Position numbers and translations under genes: made by a program. Shown here in pieces: positions 1 through 11,981 of a stretch of DNA of 64,000 nt (position 1 is the stretch's first letter; each line of letters starts with the position of its first letter). Source of the stretch: Utricularia gibba (taxonomy: Eukaryota; Streptophyta; Magnoliopsida; Lamiales; Lentibulariaceae); assembly GCA_002189035.1 (NCBI GenBank), contig NEEC01000009.1:3038001-3102000 (forward strand). The letters are read 5' to 3'. The notes under the pieces are model-generated. The model had not been told where the DNA came from and did no database searches. It saw nothing but the letters and a program-made list of their open reading frames with translations.

Positions 1-839
1 AAGGGATGAATGAAATACAATAAACACCAGGCGACTTTATGAATTGAATCAAATGGGGTGTCGAATTCTGACCAATGTAGGTTTTTGTGAGAGAATGACA
101 ACAATTATTGCTGATGTGAAGGTATAAAAATAGGCAGGGAGCAGAAATCATGAAGATGAAGATGACCCCCGCCATTCCAACCAACAAATTCACATTTTAT
201 ATGCAGCATTCTTCTTCTCTGCTTTCAATGCTTGACAAAAGTAGGTAGATATAAAATTTGACAAACTAAATACATGATTTTAGTTTTTCCATGATAACTT
301 TTGTTATGTACCAAAAATATACGCAAACATTGAATTAATCAGTAGGGGTTTGAATCGAATGTAAGGAGTTAAAATTATATGAATGAATAATGATCATTGT
401 TATTTACTCAAATGACATAATTGATATCTATAAATAATATTTAATCTCTATTATTTTAAAATTATTTTTAATTAATTTTCATTATTTTTTACATAAAATA
501 TTTTAAAAAAATCATAAAAATAATCTCGTGTAGCATAATTTGAATTATAAATAATTATTATTGTATTCATTAAAAAATATAATTTATAAATGATCAACTT
601 AAATATATATTAAGAATTAAGTTATTGAATTATTTAAATTATATAAATAAAATGGTTAACTAATTGAAATTTTGGAAAAAATTATATAAAACAAGTATGA
701 TTTAAATTTTATAGTCAGTAGTATATCTAATAATTTTATTTTTAAAAAATAAATAAATAAAGTATGATACAAAAAAAAAGGATTTTAGTTTCAAACCTGT
801 CACAGTACGATAAAAAACAGCTATAAGGGTAAATCAAAT
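1..839. other. AT-rich intergenic sequence
   Basis: No gene is visible. The stretch is strongly AT-rich with short A and T runs and no long open frame. The last ~100 bases probably lead into the promoter and leader of the C3HC zinc-finger gene downstream. Confidence 0.6.
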
Positions 840-1214
840 AGACAGTAACAAAATTTAGGGCTCAAAACAAGAAACAGAGAGGAGCGCGGGAAAGATTCTG
901 CTATCCGCTGAATTGTGATTGAAAAACTGTGAGTAGTCGTTAGTCTTCTAATAATGTACAATATCTGGTTATGGTGATTAGAAATTTGTGTTTGCGGTTT
1001 CTGAGTTGGATGTTTCGGTGCTTTCTGTTGTTTTTGCAGCTGTGAATCATTTTACAAAATGTTTTCGTGATTCTTGAACCGTTGTTTGACTTAATTTTCC
1101 ATTTTGTATGTGATATGGCGAATCAAGGCTGGAATTTTTTTTGTGGGTGATGTAATTACCTCAGCTCGTCTGTCATCAAATTTCCAATAACTTTTTCAGC
1201 AACGGGATAGGAGA

Positions 1215-4200
1215 ATGGTGGAAGAAACTGTTCAGAAGATTCAAGAAACGATTGACAAACTATTTAGTGATCCTCCAAGAATAGGGTATGTCATGTTTTT
1301 CTATAATCTTTGCATGCATTAAATTCATTTTTTCTTTATTCGGTCTTTTCATTTCTCGGCTATTTCGTGTCTTCATTTTGAGGGACAGGACGGGTGAAAC
1401 GCCATTGTTATTTGGCAGAAAGCGTTCTCATTCATCTCCTGTGTGGATGAATTTGCCCAGCAATGTGCTTCAAGGGTCATGTAGCACGTTACCTGGGTCA
1501 TCAAAAACTGCCCAAATTCCAGTCTGCAAGCCATGGGACCGACATGATTTTTTCGATAGGTTATCAGCATTCAAGTCAATCACTTGGTTCGCCAAGCCAC
1601 AGGTTTGTAGTTTTTCCCCTTTCAAAAATTTCTTTCATGGGTATGTGCTATTCTGGAATTATTTTCACTCAGGCCTGTGGTGAATGCTTCAGAGTTCAAA
1701 GATTTGCACTTCTGCTGCTATGATTTTTCCAGACGATTTTTTACTGGATGGTTTCATTATAATGATTTATTCAGTGATACACCTCGAGTTTTCTGTTTTG
1801 CTGGTAGACAATTTTATATTAATGATTCTAGATTTACCTAGAGACATCCCTTCATAGGAGTATGCATTTAGAAACTGTCAAATAGTCATGTTGGCGTATG
1901 TTTGAATTAAGAGTGCTTAAGTTAAGCTTCAAAAATTAGCTGTTTTAGGTGGTGAGCCCTTTGGAATGTGCCAGGAGAGGTTGGGTTAATACTGATGTGG
2001 ACACAATAGTTTGTTCCTGTTGTGGTGCTCGTCTTCTCTTTGCAACTCCATCATCATGGACCCAACAACAAGGCAAGTAATATATTTTTAGTTGAGCTCT
2101 ATTGATTTTTTATACATGGTTTTTTTGTTTGCGGTTGTGTGAGATTAGATTATATTAACTGTTCTTGTTAATTTGTCATCAGTTGAGAAAGCAGCAACAG
2201 CATTCAGCTTGAAGTTGGAGAATGGCCATAAAGTACTTTGCCCTTGGATCAATAATTCGTGTGCAGAAGAAATTGCTCATTTTCCAGACTTACTCGACAG
2301 TGTTTTGGTTGAGGATTACAAAAGACGCACTACCTCGCTGTCACAGATAATAGCCCTTCCAGCTATTGCACTTTCTAGCCTTGGTAACCTTAGCAACTCT
2401 CAGCTGATGCAATTTATTGGACCTCACTCAAGCAGTATGTCGCCGAAAAGATGTTCCATGGATATAGGTCCATCTGAGTCGATTCCCCTGTTGTCCTACT
2501 TTCAGGTGTGTTAGCACACATTGAATTGCTAGATTTTCATCTCTGAAAAATTTTATTGTAAAATTAACGTGCTGTGTATGGAATTTTGTACCTGTAAGAC
2601 GGATGAAATACATGATTCGCTTTTGATATGTGTGTACTTTTCAAAGCAGTCATTTTTTCATGCCACTTCATAGTTTCCCTGTGCCTTGGGAGCACACTCA
2701 TGCCATTTCATGCATTTTATGTTTGCCTGATATCTTCTCTTGGTTTTTTGCCTTAATATATGTTTTTTTCATAAATTGAACCTGCACTGTGTACTTTACG
2801 TTTCCCATCATTGGCTGGTTTTTCTTGTATGACTGTAGTTGTTTTCTTGAAAGTAATTACTAAGGCATGCAGGCAAAACAGCTCATTGGTTTGTTCGGCT
2901 GGGAGCCTTATCTGTTACCCCAGGAAGTTTGCTCGAACCATGGACAACACTCACTAGAAGATGCTGCTGTACTAATAAGTGCAGCAAAGAATCAGAGAAT
3001 TAAGGTATATTCTCTCTGTAATAGTGATGGTACTAGGTACTTTGGGGGACAGCAATTCGATCCTAGTTCTGTTATCCTGCATTGCAAATTGTGTGGGATC
3101 ACTGTTGGGTTATGGGCGTTCTGTAATATCTCACCACCTCTGGAGTATGTAAGATTTGTTGGGCCCGAAGAGATTTATAGTAGAAGTATCTCTGACCGCG
3201 GTCTGAACGTGCAAGACGGTTCTTCAAGTTGTGACACCCAGAAAAATGTTGCTGCTACTGTTGGAACACAATTAGATTTCACAATCGCTGGTGGTCCACC
3301 TCCTGCGTTACTGGATTATGCTCCAACAATATCTTTGCCAATCGTTGGAAAGAATTTGAGATCACGAATTGCAGTTGAGACTTCTGACAAGGATGCTTCG
3401 TTATCTCCAATGTCATCATATGTGGACGAATCTCATCAGTTATCAAGGAAGAGCGAAAATGCCCATGCTCAAGGAGCTTCCATGGAGAACGCACCTGGAG
3501 AGAGCTTTGCTGTTGCAGGGAGCATCCCAGTTACAGACATGGAAGATTCGTTGCGAGCAGAGTCTAGTACCCGAGATGGAGAGACTGGGGAGAGGGAATC
3601 TAAGAGTGAAGATGTGAATAAGGCTGAAATTTATGGTAATATTATTGTCTAAAAAATACAGCATGCGTTCTTGGTTCAAAACATTAGCTTCATTCAGCCT
3701 TGGCTTCAAGCAATCATCAGCATCATTCTGTTCTGTGTCTCGTCATTGCAGGCAACTCTATAAGAGAGTCATTCAATGGAAAACGTCTGGAATTCGATCC
3801 CATCAAGCAGCATAGGTCCTTTTGCCCCTGGATTTTGTCAACAAGCAAATTTACTGCCGGATGGCAACAAACATTATCTGCTCTAGAAGAGAACAAGGAA
3901 CACAACAGACTGACTGATTTATCCATGCTGGAGGTACAGTTAACAGTGATTATAAATAGTTAGTTTCAGAACATCAAAAATCATGTTGATGCTTGTGTTA
4001 GTTGGTTTGGTCCAGTTTATGATGCATCTTTTTTTGTTTTTGTTAAGTTGCATTTAGTTAGAGCAATAGCATTTGCCAAATGATCCGCCTAACCCTGTGA
4101 TTAAATGCCCTTTGCTGAATTTGTCAATATATCTAATTGCGGGCACGATACCCGGTGCAGCAGTCCTCTCCTCTGCAAGTTTTTCTGATCATCTTTACCG

Positions 4201-4282
4201 TATGCAGGTTTATAACCCTCTTGCGTTGGCCACAAGATTGTTTGCAACTCAAGGTAAGAAGAAAAGCAAGGTGAACGATTGA
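1215..4282 (+). CDS. C3HC zinc-finger (NIPA/ILP1-like) protein
   Basis: Seven exons can be joined in frame: 1215-1285, 1383-1602, 1949-2072, 2183-2505, 2873-3635, 3752-3933 and 4208-4282, giving about 585 residues. Exons 2-4 encode a zf-C3HC/BIR-like module: the CKPWDRHDFFDRLSAF block, then an ECARRGWVNTD segment followed by CSCC, then HKVLCPW. A second Rsm1/NIPA-like block (HRSFCPWI plus GWQQTL) lies near the C terminus in exon 6. Plant members (ILP1, MEM1) are nuclear proteins linked to cell-cycle or genome-methylation control; which one this matches is not decided here. A leader intron of about 929-1199 is likely, since GTGAGT and a TTTTTCAG acceptor flank it. Intron 3 (2073-2182) starts with GC instead of GT: AG|GCAAGT is the only donor that keeps the frame open. 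Confidence 0.85.
2073..2182 (+). other. GC-AG intron in the C3HC gene
   Basis: The exon end CAACAAG is followed by GCAAGT and the intron closes with CATCAG. Moving the donor to the downstream GT at 2077 would put a TGA in frame right after the junction, so the GC donor is the one that fits the reading frame. GC-AG introns are a known minority class with strong complementarity to U1. Confidence 0.75.
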
Positions 4283-5645
4283 GGCAAAAGTTTTTTATTG
4301 CACTGCTGCATTTCTTCTTTTGACAAGCATTGGCTTCATGATTTCTTTATGTTCATAATCTACTGGTGGAAAGAACAGGCTGAGATCCCATTTGAAATGC
4401 ACTTTATAGTCACCTAATCAACACTTGTGGAATCTCTGTTTTATTTTGGTATGATCAAGTACTACTAGCACCTCTTTGAAGTGAACATTGGATCTTATCC
4501 CGAGCAAGGTCCCCCTAAACTCAATGACAATGTTTGGTAGATAATTTTAGATTAATTTTGAAGGATATTTTATTTAATATGAGTCATTTGATGGTAAATT
4601 TTTAAATTAAATTAAGTTTCATGCATGTATTTATTGAAAGTGATGTGTTTTATAATAAATTTTCTATACGTGTTCATTTAATATGTTATCATAAATTGAT
4701 CAAATAACATACATAATAACCTTCCTTCAATTGGTTTAAATTGAAAATCAAATTTAATTTCTTTTTAAAACATGGGTTAGGACAAAATTGTCATAAAAAA
4801 TAAAATAAACAACCAAAAGTAAGAGAGTGAATCAGCCTAACTGGTCCGATCCACACATCACATACGTGATATCTCTGACCACAAAAAAAAAAAAAAAAAG
4901 AAAAGAAGAAGCGGATACCGGTGTTGGGGATGACGTGCGGCATGACAAAAAAAAAGTGTACGTGGATAAGTTAGTTAATGGCTGGCGATGAATTTAGTGA
5001 AAGTCTCATTCATCTCTTTGCTACTTGCACCGCACCACACCACACCACATCACACCCTGTCCAAATTCATCCCTCGTTCTTTTACCACACACCACACGAA
5101 TTCTGGAGTAATCTTTGGGGGTATGATTGTAAATAGCAATTGCTTTGGGGCAAAACGGAAAGTTGACCCAAATTATGGTACTACGGGGTGTCCAAAAACA
5201 GGCATACATGGCATGGACGGTACCGATCACCAAACCCCTCCTCGACGAAAAGAGAGCATTTTTTTCAAGTTTAAGGCATCGCCTGAGTACATTTTTCACG
5301 TTGTCGGATTATGAACGAAGTAGAAAATATACGCAAAATAAGGAATCATTCTAATCTTGTTTTAAAAAAAAATTTGTTTTTTTTTTTTTGAAAAGAGAAG
5401 ATATGGTACTTATACTTTGGATACCAACCAAAAGGCAGGCAATCCATAGCAAAAAAGAGAAGTCCACGTGGGCAAAACCGTCATTTCCTTGTGGATCCGC
5501 GCCTACATATGCCCACGGTTTTTCCGGTTAACCAACCTTGTTGCGAAGTCCTCTTTCCTAACGCCGGCTCCTAGCCGCTGATAACACTACGCTCGAGGGT
5601 CAGAAATTCAGTCTGAAGTTGGATCTGGGAGAAGCTGCAGTTCGC
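4283..5645. other. Intergenic region and HD-Zip promoter
   Basis: AT-rich spacer after the C3HC gene, with a poly-A run near 4885 and an ACCAC-rich stretch near 5028-5060. A G-box core CACGTG sits at 5465-5470, within about 340 bases of the HD-Zip start and close to its likely transcription start. Short open frames here have no recognisable domains. Confidence 0.5.
5465..5470. promoter_or_regulatory. G-box core CACGTG
   Basis: Palindromic CACGTG inside GTCCACGTGGGC upstream of the HAT5-like gene. bZIP and bHLH factors bind this core in plants; function here is inferred from sequence and position only. Confidence 0.4.
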
Positions 5646-5735
5646 ATGATGGGAGTGTGTGTGTGGCGGTTGGACTCTCCGGCGAGGCTGCTCTGGTGCT
5701 CCACCTTCTTCCGCCATCGGCTCATGCTCTTCTAA
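5646..5735 (+). CDS. Upstream ORF (probable conserved peptide uORF)
   Basis: A 29-codon ORF starts with two adjacent in-frame ATGs (5646, 5649) and ends at TAA 5733-5735, 63 bases before the start of the HD-Zip protein. The peptide is rich in W, R, F and L and ends in FFRHRLMLF. ATHB1 (HAT5) of Arabidopsis, to which the downstream protein looks closest, is known to carry a conserved peptide uORF (CPuORF33) that represses its translation by ribosome stalling. Position, size and the character of the peptide fit such an element. I have not aligned it to other species, so conservation is inferred. Confidence 0.7.
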   Translation: MMGVCVWRLDSPARLLWCSTFFRHRLMLF

Positions 5736-5798
5736 GCGATCTATTTTTTTTCCGGGTTAAAGTTACAAGCTCCCTCTGTTCTCTGTCTTTCGTTCGAG

Positions 5799-6761
5799 AT
5801 GGAATCATGGCGCATGCCTTTTGGCACTTCATCCTCCTTCATGGGGAATGGAGACTTGCTGTTCCTCGGTAACTTTTTGTGTTCGTGTGTTGCTATGTGA
5901 AGGGGCAACTGAATTTCTTCCGTGTCTTTTTGTCTGGGTTTCAGGGGCAGGATCGTTGATGGGCGTGGAGGAAACCAGGAAGAGAGGGCAATTTATGCTG
6001 CACGATGAAGACTACTTCGACGACCAGTCGCCGGAGAAAAAACGCCGCCTCACGCCGGAGCAGGTATCCGTTTTTCTTTTTTGTTTTTGATCATGTCGTT
6101 CAAGTTGAAAATGGGTAGTAAATATGGCTGTAGGTGCAACTTCTAGAGAAGAGCTTTGAGGAGGAGAATAAGCTGGAGCCGGATCGTAAGTCCGATCTTG
6201 CTAAGAAACTGGGCCTGCCGCCGCGACAGGTGGCGGTTTGGTTCCAGAACCGCCGTGCCCGGTGGAAGGCGAAGCAGCTTGAGAAAGACTTTCATCAGTT
6301 GAAATCGTCATACGGTTCCCTTGTCTCGATCTTCGAATCTGTTCTCCATGAAAACCTTGACCTCAAATCTCAGGTACACAATAATTTCATTTTTTTGTAT
6401 TATTTTTATATATTTAAATATTTTGATATATGTAAGATTTGTGTCCGCGTTGCAAGTGCAGCTCCTGTCCTTGCGGCAGATGTCGGAAGCAAAAGAAGCC
6501 GAGTCGGACGCGTTGAGAAAACAATCCGGGGAGTCGCTTCCCAAGGAGGCCACTCTGTCGGCTCACGTGACGGCGCGGGGTGGCGGCGCGGTGGCGGATG
6601 AAGACAGCCGTCAGCCCGGATCCTACATTCCGGACAACCATTTCCCAAGCTGCACTGCTGATGTTTACTGCCTGAATTCCGAGGAGGACGACGGTTACCG
6701 GAGCGACATCTCGACCGTGTTCGGCTCGGCGGAGGAGCTGGGGTCGTTGATCTGGTCCTAA
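5799..6761 (+). CDS. HAT5: Class I HD-Zip transcription factor, ATHB1/HAT5-like
   Basis: Four exons (5799-5868, 5945-6063, 6134-6373, 6462-6761) give about 242 residues. The N terminus (MESW..., then LLFLG and EETRKR) resembles ATHB1. An acidic [18 protein letters not shown] lead-in opens the homeodomain, with [11 protein letters not shown] in helix 3. A leucine-zipper heptad region starting [11 protein letters not shown] follows directly, the class I arrangement. The C-terminal part is acidic and aromatic and ends SLIW. It is a nuclear DNA-binding factor expected to recognise CAATNATTG-type sites. The start is set by the first in-frame ATG and by the homology. The short ORF upstream suggests translational control. 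Confidence 0.9.
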
Positions 6762-7572
6762 CCACTCAGTGATCGGCGATCGCATGCAGACGGCGATCCA
6801 GGGTTCACTGGTATGCACAGTTACAGAAAAGCCCCTACGGTATCCAGCTTTTCTGGTATGTGGATGGAGGGCGAAATTGTACTTTCGCGTCTTACAAGCT
6901 TTGCATATACAGAATACAACCTACTTTAAACTAGTATGTGGATGAATCATGAAGCCTTTTGTGTGTGTGTGTTTTTTTTTCTTGATAATTTCAATTATCA
7001 ATTTGAGTGTGACCTCCACATCCATGATGGTACGTAATATTTGAATTTTGAAAAAAATTTGGATTTGATCCGAAAATTGAAATTTCAAAAGTAATTAATC
7101 AAATTTTAAAAAACCAAAATCATAAATTTAAAAAGGTTGATAACAACATGGATTGTGGGTTAGATACTCATTCTAAACACAATGGAAATCTAAAAGATAA
7201 ATATTTAGATGAAAATTCAATTAATTAAGTTTCTGTTTAGAACAATTTTTATATATTTTTAAATTTTATTATTAAATATAAGCTATTTAATTTTAAAAAA
7301 CGTAATTTTTATTTACTAGAATGAATATTTGAATTATTTATAATGAATTAATAAGACGCAATTGCAGCTCATGCTTGAAACTTTGGGCCTAGTGGAAAAC
7401 AATATCTCCAGTAGCAGCCCATTTGTACACCCAAAAGAATCAAGCCCTTTTATTTGCGATACTTGTTCCTCCGCCTCGCCGCCCCTACGGCTGCCGTCTC
7501 TTTCTTGTCTGGGAACGACTTCAAAACCCAGCGCACAAAAATCTGAGGCTTTGGACTGCGGCGGCGAAGGTG
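6762..7572. other. Intergenic region between HAT5-like gene and BOP1
   Basis: Holds the 3' end of the HD-Zip gene (to about 6950), AT-rich spacer, and the BOP1 promoter and leader from about 7350. No further gene seen. Confidence 0.5.
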
Positions 7573-10500
7573 ATGGCGGCGGATTCTTCGGTTGGAGGGG
7601 ATGGTGACGACGGTCGTAAAGAAGGTGATAACGATGACCAGACGTTAAACGGAGCCAGCCAAAGTGGTAGTGACAACTCCTATAATGTGGTTGAGGAGAG
7701 CGATTCATCTGAAGATGAGGTCAGCCGTTCTTCTTCCTGTATTTTCCACTGAATGTCATCAGTTTAGCCAAGTCTTCTTCGTATGAATTAGCTTACTGTT
7801 GTGTGGATACGCTGGAATTCCTTCTTATCAGGTTGCGCCTCGTAATACAATTGGAAATGTTCCTCTGGAATGGTACAAGGATGAGGAACATATTGGATAC
7901 GATGTAGCTGGGAAGAAGATTAAGAAAAAGGAAAGGCAGAATAAGCTGGACTCTTTTTTAGCAAGTGTTGATGACTCCAAGAATTGGTGAGTTTTCTTAT
8001 TTGAATTTCAGATGTTTGAATTCCGTACGTACCGTGTTGGTGTATGTCAGGATCTCAGTTACGCCGATTACGATGTTTCATTATTTTGTTTATGCCATCA
8101 CTCAGGCGTAAAATATATGATGAGTATAATGACGAGGAAGTGGAATTAACTAAAGAAGAGGTCAAGCTTATACGTAGGCTGGTTAAAGGAAAGGCTCCTC
8201 ATGCTGATTTCGATCCATATGCGGTGCATGATTTAACCTTTCTTTTGTTTACCTTCTGGGTTTCTATTGTTTTTTTATGCTAATAAGTCTTTTGAACTAC
8301 ATTTTCAGCCTTATGTTGACTGGTTTAAATGGGATGGTGCAAAGCATCCTATATCTAATGCACCTGAACCTAAGCGCCGTTTCATTCCTTCAAAATGGGA
8401 GAGCAAGATGGTGAATTCCCTCTTCTAAATTTAATATTTCTTTTTTTCATCAATAAAAATGTCTGCTTCTAGTTTCTTTGGTTTGCTATTAATGTGCAAT
8501 ATTCTGCCTTGCTATAGTCTTCGCTATAATATGAATCCTTATAGGTGGCCGCTAATGTATCCTCTTGCATCCTCTTTATTATAAATATTTGTTTAATGTC
8601 TTCTCAGCTTAGTGGTGACTTTTAATGAATTAATTTTCTGATGTTACCTATTAGTGTTATTAGACCTTTTGTTAAGGTTTCAGTCTTATATATCATGCGT
8701 ATCTTCTATGCCATTCGAGTAGGGTCTTGTGGAATTACTGAAAATTGGCTTGGCCTTACATTTCTCTGGCTTATGCATGGATTCTATTACATGAGTGTGA
8801 AATCTATTCTTTATTTCAGATGAGGAAAAAATCTTATGGGATGTTATGTTGAGTTGGGCCTTTGAATCCAACCATTAATTCTACATAGTATTTTGAGTTT
8901 TCAGGTTCTTCGGTATGTTCGAGCTATTAGGAAAGGGATTAGGTTTGGTGACCTGGCCAAGGAAGAACCAAAATACTATTTACTGTGGGATGATTCTGAC
9001 CCTGTAGAAAGACAGGGGTTGGCATATATTCCTGCACCAAAATTGAAACCTCCAGGTGGTCACCTCTACCATAGCTGCATATGACTTGTTTTCCAGGATA
9101 TCATTAGATTGCCCATCCGAAATAGGAATCTTTGACATTTCTATGTTTTTAGCTATTCCTAACATATCTATTTCCATATCAGGTCACGAGGAATCTTTCA
9201 ATCCTTCTCTAGAGTACATTCCAACTCAAGAAGAGCTGAATTCATACCAGCTCATGAATGAGGAAGACCGGCCAAAATTTATTCCTAAGCAGTAATTCCT
9301 TGTCCACTTTCTGACGTTGATGTTTGCATCATTCTATCATCATGAGCTTTGATGACTCATTTTCTATTTAAATTTTAGGTATCTATCCTTACGAAGTGTT
9401 CCTGCATATGACAAGCTTGTCCAAGAAGAATTTGATCGTCATCTAGATCTTTATTTATGCCCCAGAACTCGCAAAAAACGTGTATGTGTAACGATGCCAT
9501 TTTTCATTTTCTTTATGAATTTATTTAGGAAAATAAAATCCAGAGCCAATTCCAATTACTGGTTGCACTACTATTCCAGCTTAATATTGATCCTGAGGCA
9601 TTGAAACCGAAGTTGCCTAGTTTGAAAGATCTCAAGCCTTATCCGAGTATTTGTTATCTGGAGTACAAAGGACACAAGGGTCCAGTCACAAGCATATCCA
9701 CGGAATCCACAGGGCAATGGCTTGCTTCAGGTATAACGTTGCAAATGTTTCTACTTTTGGCAGGTTCTTACTGTGTTTTATACTGTGAAGGATCAATGGA
9801 CTGCACTGTTCGTGTTTGGGAAGTTGAGACTGGAAGATGTCTTCGTGTATGGAATCTAGAGGAGCCGATTACTGAAGTCGCGTGGAATCCTCTTCCTCAG
9901 TGCCCTGTGCTGGCAGTAGCAGTGTAAGTAATATCCGGTACCGTGATTTTCATCTTGTTTAAGATGCTGGTATGTTTATTGGTTAAGCTTGTCTTTGTTT
10001 TCAGGGGACAAAGTGTACTTATTTTGAATTCCCGGTGTGGAAGTGAAGAACAACAAAAGGAGGTTGAAGAACTTCTGCGAATTGAACCACAAAATCCAAG
10101 TTCATCTGGTGTGTATGAGTGAGCCTTATAAATCAAGGAACTTTCATTTTTCTGAGGTCTATTTTTTATTGTTACAGATGCAGAAGCATCTACTGTGAGC
10201 TGGATTCGGGATGACACTCACCAGGGAATCAGGATGAAGCATTTTAAGGTTTTTTGTAGTTTAGATTATCCTCATATTTCTATCTGGTGCAGTCTTTTAG
10301 ATTCCTACGTTCTTCCTATTCTGCTTTTTTATGATTATAAGTTCGAGGGTTGTCTTTTTCTTGCAGACTGTTACTAAAGTGGAATGGCATCGTAAGGGAG
10401 ACTTCCTTTCGGCACTTTTGCCATTTGATATCCTTTATAGGGCTGTTGATTTAGCTTGATGATTTTGTAGTTTATGGTTGTTTTGAGTTTTATGCATCCG

Positions 10501-11981
10501 TCATGATAATGAAAGCATAAATGTTTTTAGCTCCATAGGTCTTCTTTCAAGCTTTGGTATGGTTCTAATAAGGTGCTGCTGTTTTTCTTAACTGCTGTTT
10601 ACGTGATTCAAAGTCAGTATTAATTCATCGGCTTTCCAAGAGGACTACCCAACGAATTCCATTTAAGTCAAAAGGAATTCCCGTTGCTGCAATTTTTCAT
10701 CCTACTCGCTCTATATTTTTCAAGGCAACAAAGAAGAGCGTTAGTGTCTATGATTTGTTAAAGCCAAGGCTAATTAAAAAGCTTGATGCTGGTGTTCGTG
10801 AGATCTCTTCTTTGGCAATTCACCCTGGTGGTACGTAATTTCAATCTTGTTACATGTTCTGCTTGATTTCTGTCATAGTGAACAAACTCCTGAAGGCATG
10901 TATGCTTACACTAATTTATCCTATGATCACTATCATTTTTTTTTCATATCAGGTGATAATGCTATTGTTGGTAGTAGAGACGGAAAATTGTGTTGGTTTG
11001 ACATGGATCTTTCATCACAGCCTTACAGAACGCTGAGGTATATCATAATTTCTAGGATTTCCTTTGTTCTTCTATTGATTTTATATTTAAGATTTACATT
11101 TCCCTCACTTTTCTCTTCTAATCATCCGTTTTCCATAACCAACTACTCCCCTCATAAGCCTGGGACCTACTTTCTTAGTGACATTGTAGCCGCATAGAAA
11201 GATAGTGTTTTTTGAGTTATATCCTAATGCTGCCGGCTTTAGTTATTCGTTTTTTTAAACTAGTCATTGTGATATAAACTTAGTCTTGTTGAATTTTTAT
11301 CATCATATAACTTAATCTGTAATAATTCTGGATCTGTGGAATGAAACGAAACATGTTCTAATCCGTCATTGGATTGCTCCATCCTAATGTGGAAAGGGTT
11401 ATTTATGCCCGTGAATTCTTAGTAATCCTAAAATCATTAGAGATTTGTAATATTGACAAATCCTTGAGTGGATATGAAACTCTTTGCTTGCTAAGAGTTC
11501 TGGATGTATTCACTTGTTGTGCATATTTGTGCTCTACCATGGATTGACTGCAGTATCCGTTTGCCCCACACGGTCCATACTTTCTTCTGTCAAACTGCCC
11601 AAGTTCATATATTCCATAACATTTGTGTTTACAGATGCCACTCAAAGGATATCAACCGGGTGGCCGTTCACCGTTCATACCCTCTGTTCGCCTCATGTTC
11701 TGATGACTGCACAGCCTACATTTTCCATGGAATGGTTTATTCTGATCTGAATCAGAACCCGCTGATAGTTCCTTTGATCGTGCTCCGAGGGCATTCAGAT
11801 GTGGATGGAAGAGGTAACTAATTCTCGTCAGGAGCATCTTCTACATCCTGATACTCGTTCCAAGATCTTTGATTTGGTCTGTGCTGATACTACAGGAGTT
11901 TTGGACTGTAAGTTCCATCCAAGACAGCCATGGCTGTTCACAGCAGGTGCTGATTCTGTGATCCGGCTCTACTGCCATTAG
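7573..11981 (+). CDS. BOP1: Ribosome biogenesis protein BOP1
   Basis: Sixteen exons join in frame to about 660 residues: 7573-7719, 7832-7986, 8106-8223, 8309-8410, 8905-9055, 9183-9291, 9379-9481, 9580-9730, 9791-9923, 10005-10108, 10178-10248, 10367-10427, 10603-10830, 10953-11037, 11635-11813 and 11896-11981. After an acidic N terminus comes the BOP1NT domain ([36 protein letters not shown]), then WD40 repeats ([51 protein letters not shown]) ending IRLYCH. BOP1 works with PES and WDR12 (PeBoW complex) in the nucleolus for 60S subunit maturation. All introns are GT-AG except the twelfth, which looks like a U12-type AT-AC intron. The protein is somewhat shorter than Arabidopsis BOP1 because its acidic N terminus is short. 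Confidence 0.93.
10428..10602 (+). other. U12-type AT-AC intron of BOP1
   Basis: The exon before ends ...LLPF plus one base, directly followed by ATATCCTTT, an exact match to the minor-spliceosome 5' splice site. A branch-point-like TTTTCTTAAC lies at 10583-10592, and the intron ends TTTAC at 10602, about 11-12 bases past the branch adenosines, the spacing typical of U12 introns. Joining 10427 to 10603 restores the frame ([18 protein letters not shown]) and matches BOP1. No GT-AG pair in this interval does so. Confidence 0.88.

Noticed and set aside
4988-5314. 108-codon plus-strand frame upstream of the HD-Zip gene
   Set aside because: Includes the ACCAC simple-sequence tract and shows no domain or splice context.
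11038-11634. A separate gene in the longest BOP1 intron
   Set aside because: Only short frames without domains; splicing 11037 to 11635 keeps the BOP1 frame and WD40 sequence.
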